From positions 62,001 to 126,000 of the forward strand of contig JASANG010001486.1 of NCBI GenBank assembly GCA_030248215.1: DNA of 64,000 nt, in the 5' to 3' direction. The first letter of the stretch is position 1; each line of letters begins with the position of its first letter. This document shows positions 55,401 to 64,000 of the stretch, in pieces. The stretch is from Enoplolaimus lenunculus. Its lineage: Eukaryota; Nematoda; Enoplea; Enoplida; Thoracostomopsidae. A program made the position numbers and the translations under genes. Under the pieces are notes generated by a model. That model saw nothing but the letters and a program-made list of their open reading frames with translations, did no database searches and had not been told where the DNA came from.

Positions 55401-55590
55401 GACCAATGTTACTTTCAGGGGCATAACAGTAGATTGAGCGTATTCCTAAGCCTAGGCAGAGCCTAAGCGTTGCAAAAATGTGATTCTTAGCCTAAGCCTA
55501 AGCCTAAGCAAAAAATATAATCTAGAATCAAAACCTACTCTTTTATAGACCTACCAGAACCCGGGACGCCCTTTAAAGTAACATGGGGCC
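55401..55590 (+). mobile_element. TTAGGC-core MITE, TIR-C copy with perfect TSD
   Basis: Left GACCAATGTTACTTTCAGG, right CCTTTAAAGTAACATGGGGCC. The 8-bp duplication gtacagtc is perfect (55393-55400, 55591-55598) and overlaps the end of the family D element, so TIR-C inserted into its terminus. Confidence 0.92.
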
Positions 55591-55598
55591 GTACAGTC

Positions 55599-56080
55599 TC
55601 ACACCTCCTTGCTTAACGCTTCCTGTTTTGTTTCAACACAAGTTTTTATTGACGACCCACAACGAAACTATTCAAAATGATTTTTTGAGTCAAAAATTTC
55701 CTTAAAATTTAAAATTTTCATTTCACTTCAGTTTAAACAAGAATGTCACCACATTCCAACCAAATTTGTCTATTATTAATAAACGAAAAAGTGTGTAAAA
55801 ACAGCAAAATATTTTCGGAATGAATCATTCGTTTCGTCTTTCTTGTACAAATTTTACAAAAAAAGCGTGTCACCTTTTTATTCTTTCGTCTTTTAAACAT
55901 TACGAACAACACTCATTTATACTGCTGCATTCCATTCATTTTTTAGCAATTTTTCTCATCTCACTTTACTAAACTCTCACAAAACGTTGCGTAATTGCAC
56001 CCAAATCCGCCCACGCATATATTGCTTTTTTCTCAATTTATTTTCATTCACTAAATTTTTTCATGGATTTTAAGACAATT
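55599..56080. other. AT-rich intergenic, no gene recognised
   Basis: Nothing recognised. Confidence 0.3.
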
Positions 56081-56085
56081 TCCTT

Positions 56086-56168
56086 GTATATACATAAATA
56101 TATATGCAATATATATTGCATATATATTTATGTATATATTATATATATATATAATATTATATATAGTT
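56086..56168. repeat. TA-rich palindromic microsatellite
   Basis: TACATAAATATATATGCAA and its inverse TTGCATATATATTTATGTA, then pure TA runs. Confidence 0.85.
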
Positions 56169-56169
56169 A

Positions 56170-57000
56170 GTTTGGTTTGTATTCCAAAAAATTAAAATAG
56201 AAATAAACTAAAGAGATGGAATAAGACCCTTAAGAACCACGTTATGGACTCGCAGACTAATTTTGAGTGTATATATTACGAATTCTGCTTACTTACTCTC
56301 CGGCAGAATATGAGGTCAAATACTTTGTGTGGAGTCGTTTATTGTAACATTGATTCGGCATTGTTATGCAGGCCCTACATTTTTGAAATTTCAATGCATA
56401 CTTTGACTAATTTTCGACAGAATATGAATGGAACGTTGACGGCAAAGAATGTGACAATCTTTGAGTTTACTTGGTCATCTTAATTTTTATTATTGCTTTG
56501 AAAACTTGTTCAGTAAAAGAAAATGGGGTACTGTAGAGAGTGTCACTGAGGCGCACTATTTAAGACGCTGCATAACAGCAATTTTGTCAAGTATAAAACG
56601 TACAGGCTGCAGTATTGTTGCCAAAATTGCTTTAATTGCATTTTTGCTTGCATTTTTGTCAATTTTACTACGTTTTCTATTGGTAAGTCGTTTTTGAATT
56701 TTCGTTAGCAAAATAATTTTGTCTTATCTTAATCTATTTTTAGGTTGAAATTCGCTATTTTGATTGCATAAAGTATTGTTTTTCGACTACAGTAGTACTT
56801 TTGGCTAATTTTTGACCAAATATTAATAGTTTTCGGTTGGGTGTAGACAAAACCAGCTGAATAGAAGCATCGCAGCTGTTGTGGAGGCGAAGCGGCACGC
56901 CTAATGCATTATCTACGCCCAATGACGTCCAGAAAAAGTTTTGACAACACTAATCTATGTTATCAAAATTTTCTTTGCCGTCGCAACAAATAATTACTAT
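56170..57000. other. Intergenic; doubtful small spliced frame
   Basis: Open frames at 56244-56483 and about 56461-56683 are followed by a GTAAGT...TTTTTAG interval of about 60 nt and 69 further bases open to a TGA near 56815. The second frame is strongly hydrophobic. I recognise no family and do not call it a gene. Confidence 0.25.
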
Positions 57001-57003
57001 AGG

Positions 57004-57223
57004 GCCGATATTCTCAAATGCATATAGCACCTATCACCAGTTAGTAATAGCTTTTCAAACTAACGCACTGCTGCAATCGCAGGTCTCAAAATATGCACAG
57101 AAGTAGAATAAAATCGAACGCAATAAATGTGCTGAATTTCAAACCTTATCATTCACTGGTTCGGTAGTTACCAAGACCTATGACCAACTGGTAATAAATG
57201 CGACACACATTTGAGAATACGGG
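57004..57223. mobile_element. Family H MITE
   Basis: Left GCCGATATTCTCAAATGC, right CACATTTGAGAATACGGG. Internal CATTCACTGGTTCGG and CTATCACCAGTTAGTAATAG match the other copies. Confidence 0.85.
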
Positions 57224-57890
57224 ATTAGATTTCAATATGTTACAGTTGCAATATTTTTCGGCAAGGAAAACTTAGAATCGTTGAGAAAGTTATCAAAAGG
57301 GTTGGTCTTCCTGTTGTTGGTGCTGTGCATTTGAGTTGACTTGAAAATTTTGCGGCGTTTGAAAACATGCGTTCAATGGAATGCGCAGAATTTTCGATTA
57401 ATGGGGACTGGTGGTGAAAAACCGAATAAAATCCGTGACACGGTGTAACTATGGAAATCCGTGTCCGGTAAAAATCGACGTCTGTTTCCGGTTCCGTTAT
57501 GGAAATACTGGAAATTCTGTTAATTTTGTACTCCAAACTAGTTAAAAATCACGTATATGTATAACTCGCCAATGTTCATTACAGACATGCTGCAATTGTT
57601 CGATATGAATTAATAATTACAAAATTCGTCCAAAATGTTAAAGTTTCGGTGCGTCCGCTGTTTTTTATTCAAAATTTTGGAAAACCAAGTGGATATATTT
57701 GCATGTGTGTATTGTGGTGGCATAAAAATAAAACATCTTTGAAATGCTTATACTTCAATATCCGTTTTGCGTTTTCGTTACTTTTACTTTCGTTTACACC
57801 GTGCTACTGTGTTTTGAAATATAAAATCAACGGATAATTAAATAAGACAATAGATTCGTATGCAAGGGGCGACAAGGAGGATATATTTTC
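57224..57890. other. Intergenic, no gene recognised
   Basis: Family M-like TTTCCGGTTCCGTTATGG words at about 57425-57525. No gene. Confidence 0.3.
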
Positions 57891-57899
57891 CGAGATTTC

Positions 57900-58112
57900 G
57901 ACCCAAACAAAGATCAGGGGCGGAACGTTTTTCTGTGAGACAGTAAGAGTAAAAGCTTTAGACTAATTTTTTGCTTGGCTTAGGCTTAGGCTTAGGAATA
58001 AACTCATTCTTACGCTTAGGCTTAGGCTTAGGTTTTAGCTTAGTCCTAGGCTTAGGCTTAGGCTTAGGAATATGCTTATAATACTGTTCCGCCCCTGTTC
58101 TTTACATTGGCC
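57900..58112 (-). mobile_element. TTAGGC-core MITE, TIR-A copy
   Basis: Left GACCCAAACAAAGATCAGGG, right CTGTTCTTTACATTGGCC. The TTAGGC array is among the cleanest in the window (57978-58070). Flanks gagatttc and gtgatttc agree at 7 of 8 bases. Confidence 0.9.
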
Positions 58113-58227
58113 GTGATTTCTTTAAAGATTCCAAAAAAGGCACTTTTACTGTCTGTAGAATAACTTTAACAGGTCAAAATAATTTTCTCACTGGCTACGC
58201 TCGCTCACAAAATACTTTTAAACGAGA

Positions 58228-58276
58228 AATTTACAGTCCCGCAGAAAAACGTTCCGCTCGTGATCTTCACATTGGC
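58228..58276 (+). mobile_element. TIR-A right end, solo
   Basis: GTCCCGCAGAAAAACGTTCC, then GATCTTCACATTGGCC, with no left partner. Confidence 0.65.
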
Positions 58277-58578
58277 CAATCTTAGTGGCGAACATCGTGG
58301 GAATTTTTAATTTCTGCAGTGGTATTTAGTCATCAGCCGTGAAATATTTTCGCGTAGGTGTAGGAGGGGCTCTTCGTAATGGTGGCCTGTGTGTGATATA
58401 AATTTCAGGATGCGCAGTTTCTGATGACTCATTCACTGAAGTGACGCAAATGTTTAAATATTTTTTTATTTTTTAAATGTTTTTAATTTTATATACTTTT
58501 TTTGTGTGTTTTCTTGTTGTTTCTAATTTTAAAGGATTATAAAAGACGTGTATTAGATTTTCACTTTGAATCTGCAGG

Positions 58579-59118
58579 CACTGGCGGATCCAGATGGGGG
58601 GCGTACGCCCCTTCACGCAAAATTTTTTGTAATAAAATGGCAAGGTCTCTTTACCTTATAATTTTTCCCTTCAGAAAAATGGTTGTAAACAACATAAGGT
58701 CCTTTATCTTTTCCGTCAGAAATTTTTTGTGATAACATGATAAGGTCTTTTTACCTTACAATTTTCCCCGTCAGCAAAATTTTTGGCGATAAAGATACTA
58801 AGGTCCAGTGGCGGATCCAGGATCTCAAAATGGGGGGGGCAAAATTTCACAGGTAATAAACTTATTTTTGACCCACACACAAACCACGAACTATTGCCAT
58901 AAAATTGCTATATTATTTTTGTCGAGATGCTGTTGGGGGGGCATGGCCGGGGTGCCCCCCCATGGATCCGCCATTGCTAAGGTCCCCCGTATCTTACAAT
59001 TTTTCCACCTCACAAAATGTTTTGGTGATAAAACGGTAAGGTCCCGACCTCACAATTTTCGCGTTTCATAACATTTGCCACCTTACTGTCCCGTCAGAAA
59101 TTCCTGGATCCATCGCTG
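58579..59118. mobile_element. hAT-like element, family G, host of a nested family F copy
   Basis: Ends CACTGGCGGATCCAG and CTGGATCCATCGCTG. Flanks tctgcagg and tctgccgg agree at 7 of 8 bases. The body has several diverged repeats of CTTACAATTTT, CCGTCAGAAATTTTT and GATAAAACGGTAAGGTC, as if internally multiplied. A family F element interrupts it. Confidence 0.8.
58806..58976. mobile_element. hAT-like MITE, family F, nested, perfect TSD
   Basis: Ends CAGTGGCGGATCCAGG and CATGGATCCGCCATTG. The 8-bp duplication ctaaggtc (58798-58805, 58977-58984) is perfect and lies within the family G element. Confidence 0.92.
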
Positions 59119-59293
59119 TCTGCCGGGATTCTGGTGACAGCGTCGCATACGGAAAAACTTGAAACATTGCTTTTTATAAACGAAAATTTGGATAAAGTAA
59201 AAAATAATTCAGTATCTCAATGTATTTGTCTTACAAATCAGAGACGTACACACGGGCGTAGCCAGACGGCGTCCGAATTCGGTTGTATAGCCA

Positions 59294-59450
59294 GGCCCGT
59301 AGCCAACTCACCTTACTAGGGGGGCTAAAAAATTTTAGGAGCGGCATTCAAAGGTTTTTAATGAGTTACAAGCAAGGTTGAAAACTTTATGGGAGGGGCA
59401 AAATTTTTCCAGGGGCTTCTGAACCGCCGCCCCCGGCCACGGTCTTGCGT
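59294..59450. mobile_element. Family E element
   Basis: GGCCCGTAGCCAACTCACC at the left; TGAGTTACAAGCAAGG and ATTTTTCCAGGGGC inside; the right end GGCCACGGTC is eroded. Confidence 0.7.
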
Positions 59451-59639
59451 AACGCACCTTCAACAGTTTCGAAAAATAAAACAGTATGCATTTGGTGTGG
59501 CTCTCCCCAATTCAAAATCCTGGTTATGCCCGTGGACGTCCTACAATGGGAATACGGGATTTATCCTCAACTGAAATTTTTGGGAAAACGAGCAAATGTT
59601 CTTTCGCCGAATTTGGAATAACAACATGCTGCATTCTAA

Positions 59640-59855
59640 ACCCCTAGTTACACGTGCTTGTTTTTGCTGCGAGAACTTGCAGCTGCAAATCGACCGCAGT
59701 ACTTGCATTTTTTCATCAGCCAATGACAAAGCGGTTGCAATAATTTCAGTGAACTGCAATGGTTTTTCACACATGTGAACTCACTTCCTAGCTATAATTT
59801 TTAATGAATTATGTGCCTCACAGCAAAAACTTGCACGTGTAAATAAGGATTTAAT
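59640..59855. mobile_element. Family L foldback element
   Basis: Left CCCTAGTTACACGTGCTTG, right AACTTGCACGTGTAAATAAGG, with GCTGCGAGAACTTGCAGCTG next to the left end. Confidence 0.7.
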
Positions 59856-59939
59856 GTTAAAAACGTTCTCGCAGTAGATCGTTTAGGTTTTAGCTAATTT
59901 TGCTTTAATGGATTTTCAGTAGCTATGTTCCAGTCCGTT

Positions 59940-60620
59940 ACAGGTGTCTGGTAGGCTTGGTAATCTGGACTCTGTTAACAAATTAAATGGAAAGCGGATA
60001 TCGTATATATTCATCTCGACGAGCTGAGTTCAACGGTACCATTTTGATTGCTGTATGGTCAACGGTTCAAAAGTTATAAAACTCGAAATTATAGTGGAAA
60101 CACGCACAGATTTCATTTGAATGGAAAATATCTGCCTTGCACAAATAAAATGTAAGCTTTACCAGATTTATTCGCTGAACAAAGTTGGTACGCGGTTATG
60201 CGTGTTTAAAATGTGCAGAGCCATAACTTTTGAACACAGGGACCACCAGCCCTAAAACGGTATGCTTATACTACTGTTACGGCCCTGTTTTTTACATTGG
60301 TCAAATATTGTAACAAATGAATAATACAAATGCAGCTTAACCAGAAGTAAATTGGTTTAGGTTCGCAATAGGTCAGGTGTGCGGAGGTACGGAATCTGGA
60401 CCCCCCTGGGATTTTGATAAAAATGGTCCATCCTATAGATCTCGACGAGCTGAATTTAACGGTACATTTTTTATGGCTGCATGACCAACGGTTCAAAAGT
60501 TACGTCCCTCAAAATTATAGTGCAAACACGCACAGATTAGAGCAGGAAGTATTTGTCATTCACCTATTCGTAAAATAGAACCTTAACCAGGTTTATGCCT
60601 TACACAAATTTGATTTTTGT
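59940..60620. repeat. Diverged tandem duplication, about 420 bp apart
   Basis: ATCTCGACGAGCTGA, GGTCAACGGTTCAAAAGTTA and AACACGCACAGATT recur in order near 60013-60112 and 60426-60538. A lone TIR-B end (CTGTTTTTTACATTGG) lies between them at 60258-60302. Confidence 0.7.
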
Positions 60621-61190
60621 GTGTACATGTTTTATATGGTAAAAAGTTAAAAGGTATAGGGGAGACCTGATTCAACTGTAAGAGCTGAGGTCAATTTGAA
60701 AATTACAAGTTTAGCACTTTTTTCATCGTTTGTTATCAACTTTGTTAAGCTGTCTTTTGTTTTGAATGAAGTTCGCCTCTTTAATACAAGCTTGGGAGCT
60801 GTTCGCTGAGCTCGACGCTTATTTAATATGTATATTTTCAGCCTTTAATCGTATTTTAAATGTTTGTATATATCATAAAATTACTAAATTAATATAAATC
60901 ACAGTTGATGAAAAGCTGAAAATATTCGCTCAGCAGTGGACGTGAATTCAACTGCTGGGTTGAAATGATTGGCTGTTGCTGCAATTGTAACCCGTTTGGA
61001 TGAAACCAATCGTTGGGATTTCGTGACGTCTTTTAAGCCAATGAGTTTTGTACTTCGCAGGTGTGGAATGAGTTAAACCAGGTGTTTTATTAAAACACTT
61101 ATATTCTTCACCTGTCCAAGTATCGAATATTTTGGCTGTTGTCAGCGGTTTTGATCAATATTTGGTGTGCAACGTTATTTCCAGGTTCAT
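60621..61190. other. Intergenic, no gene recognised
   Basis: Nothing recognised. Confidence 0.3.
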
Positions 61191-61194
61191 TTGA

Positions 61195-61600
61195 CAGTTG
61201 GGGGTATTGGTTTCTGGCAAACCAACAACCGTTGCCAGTTGAGGATAATGATTTCTGGCAAACCAACAACTGTGATAAACGCGGTAAGTTGATTTTGTGC
61301 GCAAAATGACTTTAAAAGCCCACGCTTTACCAAACAATCTACAGTAATCTGACGGAGTTTCAGAGGTAAATTGCAATTAATTTTGTAGAATCACGGAACA
61401 TTTCGGGAACAAAAATGATGATGCTTGGTACGTTATACAGTTGAGGGTATTGGTTTCTGGCAAACCAACAACCGTGATAAAAACGGTAAGTTTATCAATG
61501 CACAAAATGACCTTAAAAGCCCACGCTTTACCAAACAATCTACAGTAATCTGACGGAGTTTCAGATGTAAATTGCAATTAATTTTCTTGGACCACGAACT
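61195..61600. repeat. Tandem duplication, about 200 bp unit
   Basis: GTATTGGTTTCTGGCAAACC, AAAGCCCACGCTTTACC and TAATCTGACGGAGTTTCAG occur in both units. The first unit has a further partial copy of its own start. The minus-strand frames in the two units share about 25 residues, but I see no known protein. Confidence 0.8.
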
Positions 61601-62280
61601 ATTTTTGAACAAAAAGAATGATGCTTAGACGTTTTCGGGTTTGCAACAACAGCTACCCTGCTATAATTGATTATTTGGTAAATAAGCTCACTGAAACCGA
61701 CACCTGCACAACTCTGAACAAAATCTGCAAGCTTTAATTAAGTCTAAGACTTACCATGCATAATATATCTCTAATAATTATAAAACTGCCTTATATATAA
61801 ATACATAAATATGTACGGATAGGCGTATGCCCAGGGGCTTTGGGGGGTGTCCGACCCCCAGTTTTTAAGAAGGAAAGGTTGCAACCATTACGTGGACCCC
61901 CTTTTTTGGATTGAAAAGTTATTTTTTACAACTTTGAATTTTGTGTAGTCCCAATTCCAACGAATTTTGTTGAAATCTGTTGAATTTTGTGCTAATAGAA
62001 ATGAGAAATTTTACCAGTGTAGGGATCATATGGGCACACGCCGACGTAGACGTCTTCATTTCACCCTGGCCCGTCTGCCATGTGCCCCCGGGGATCTGAC
62101 CTAAGTCATTGAACAAAAAAATGCTAATTTTCAAATAGGTTTAATAGTAAAAGTTGGTTGAGATTGATTGCAGTGGTACGTTAAGTTTGCCAAGAACCGC
62201 TGATACCTTAACATACAAAGGTGTACAGTATTTATGTTTTTTGAATGATACAAAATGTACGAGCTGGCGTTGCATGCATA
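61601..62280. other. Intergenic, no gene recognised
   Basis: A GGGG/CCCC-rich stretch with inverted character (GGGGGGTGTCCGACCCCC) lies near 61842. No gene. Confidence 0.3.
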
Positions 62281-62285
62281 TATCA

Positions 62286-62418
62286 GTATTTATTTATTTA
62301 TTTATTTTATTTATTTATTTATTTGTTGATTTATTTATTTATTTATTTTATTTTATTTTATTTTATTTATTTATTTATTTATTTATCTATTTCTTTATTT
62401 ATTTATTTATTTATTTTT
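62286..62418 (+). repeat. TTTA microsatellite
   Basis: About 30 units of TTTA with TTTTA interruptions. Confidence 0.95.
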
Positions 62419-63470
62419 CGGCATCTATGCCGTATACACGGGCCCGAAAATGTACAAAAACGTAAATACTATACAAATAAGTCAAGATGCACACTATCAA
62501 CAGGAGGCGTTCCAAGTTCGCTCCGCGAGTCGTCCCAATAATAATACGGGGGTCCCGGCGAATAGCATCCGTGAAATTTAGGGGATGGAACTGACGATAG
62601 CAGTGAATATTGAATATAAAATTGGCAGCGTTCATTTGCGATCCCTGACCTGAAAATGGTTAATCAAATGCAGATAGGAAATGATCGAAAAGTGAATTTA
62701 TTTTGGATTCTTGTTTACTTTAGGCCAACTAATGGTACGTGGGCAGAAGGCAAACGTCTGTTCGCGCTTGAATTGCGTCATACTGGCCACATGCTACCGG
62801 ATGACGCCGGGTGCCAGCGCGCGGCACGGAAATTTTTTACTAAAATTTCCACCAGTTTGCCAGTGGCGTACGGCAGCGTTCGGCACAGTAGAGTGTAGCG
62901 CAACCCTTCCTTACAGTTTAAATAATTCCCAAATTCCAGAATAAACCCACGTTATTTTGCCGTTTGGGTTCGCAATCACAGTAGTAAACTTTAAGGTTAC
63001 AGTTGAAACTTTGGCAATCATGTCAGTCACACGTTACCGTACGTTCGGCCTTTAAGGCTACGGTTGGTACTTGGCAATAAAATACCTTGACACTCCCAAA
63101 ACGGACTACTACACGTTTAACCATAACTGTGATCATCGCAGTGATTATTTAATTTATAATAATTTTCAAATGTTCTATTTTAAACTTACCCTGCACGGAT
63201 TATATCATTAGTCGGATTGACCATGTAGCATCGTGCTACCTGAAATATTTTCATAAGCTTAACTGATTATGAATATATTTTGAACGTTAGTCAATTTCTG
63301 TGACTTTAACGCTAACAGAAACTGGCTAAGTCAATTTCTGTGACTTTAACGCCAACATAAACTGGTTAATTTACCGTACAGTTTAGTAGCAATTGACAAT
63401 CTTAATAGCGGTATAAAACTCGTAGCCTAATCATATTTTTACGCTTAATTTCAGCGTTAAAATTAATCAT
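62419..63470. other. Intergenic with a GC-rich patch and a 40-bp duplication
   Basis: 62745-62915 is GC-rich and ends GCGCAACCC, the inverse of the start of the hairpin at 31045. At 63289-63367 GTCAATTTCTGTGACTTTAA occurs twice, 40 bp apart. No gene is recognised. Confidence 0.35.
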
Positions 63471-63471
63471 A

Positions 63472-63555
63472 AAACTAAGCAAAAAATTAGTCTAAAGCTT
63501 TTATACTCTATTGCAGTTGTGCGGCAAAACGCTACCCGGCTAAAAGTAACATTAA
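63472..63555 (+). mobile_element. TTAGGC-type MITE right end, hybrid of A body and C terminus
   Basis: CTAAGCAAAAAATTAGTC and CTCTATTGCAGT are the TIR-A tail, but the terminus reads CTAAAAGTAACATTAATC as in TIR-C. The left side is lost. Confidence 0.6.
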
Positions 63556-63849
63556 TCGCCTAGTTATTAATTTGAGGCAAGTAAAGTCTAACATTTTAAG
63601 TGACCCGGAAAAACCTTTAATTTCAAGAGACTAAACTTTATAATGGTTTCAAAATATTTTTTAGGCAAGCACCCAGCGACAAGCTTATAACCCGTTGAGA
63701 GCTTATTCGAGAGTATAGAATTTAAAAATTTTGCACACCCTCGGCGGGAACGATTTGTCTCAAAGCATGCATTATAAAGTGGTCCCATTTCAGAACACAA
63801 ACCCAGTATCCTCTCGTTCTTTGAAAAATCCTAGATCCGAAAATGATGA

Positions 63850-63994
63850 TATGACTTGTACCTTTCCAGCCAGTGAATAGAGAGGTTCAAAATTCAGCAC
63901 ATTTTTCGCATTTGTTATGCGCTATTTCTGCGCTAATTTTAAGATTCGGAATTGAAGGAGTTGTAACAACCTATACGCATTTGAGAATATGGGT
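63850..63994. mobile_element. Family H MITE, right half
   Basis: CAGCCAGTGAATAG and AAATTCAGCACATTT match the family H body in reverse; the end ACGCATTTGAGAATATGGG lies near the window edge. The left end is not found. Confidence 0.6.
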
Positions 63995-64000
63995 CCCATA

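Noticed and set aside
57978-58070. A chromosome end or true telomere tract
   Set aside because: The TTAGGC runs are short, imperfect, in both orientations and bounded by terminal inverted repeats.
62656-62944. Two overlapping plus-strand frames of about 80 codons
   Set aside because: They reflect a GC-rich patch with few stops in several frames; no recognisable product.

Overview
The window is animal nuclear DNA, AT-rich, gene-poor and crowded with transposon debris. Its hexamer arrays are TTAGGC (read as CCTAAG on the other strand), the telomere repeat of nematodes. Together with a receptor of the FMRFamide-peptide type this suggests a nematode with a large, repeat-rich genome. That assignment is an inference; no ribosomal RNA or spliced-leader gene is present to confirm it. 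Nothing here is bacterial: there are no operons, and the one complete gene is split by an intron with GT-AG borders. Host genes: (1) the first coding exon of a possible seven-helix receptor lies at the left edge (91-413, minus strand) and runs out of the window; (2) a complete two-exon neuropeptide GPCR (9912-14082, minus strand, 765 residues) is the only confident whole gene. I recognise no other host protein-coding gene. Mobile DNA makes up most of the recognisable sequence. The dominant component is a superfamily of small non-autonomous elements of about 85-250 bp, here called TIR-A, TIR-B and TIR-C. They have GGCC-type terminal inverted repeats, often intact 8-bp target-site duplications, and a core of imperfect TTAGGC repeats. 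About 30 complete or partial copies are scattered from end to end. One TIR-C end plus its flank has been amplified into a 12-unit satellite of about 81 bp (26372-27345). Other families are: TTAA-flanked piggyBac-like elements with a tRNA-like core; hAT-like elements ending CAGTGGCGGATCC (one nested in another); another hAT-like element ending CAGGGTGCAA; Harbinger-like elements with 3-bp TAA/TTA duplications; and several foldback families named D, E, H, I, J, K and L here. Three family-I copies sit inside the single intron of the GPCR gene. At 31724-38953 lies an LTR retroelement fossil of Ty3/gypsy errantivirus type with gag, env-like and protease-like parts. It lies on the minus strand and is inserted in a TIR-A copy with a 4-bp ATAT duplication. 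The middle of its right LTR is abnormally A/C-rich and is probably unreliable sequence. Elsewhere there are microsatellites (TATC, TA and TTTA types), short tandem duplications, two strong hairpins, and long AT-rich stretches in which I see no gene. Strand for TTAGGC elements: '+' means the CCTAAG strand reads on the given strand.
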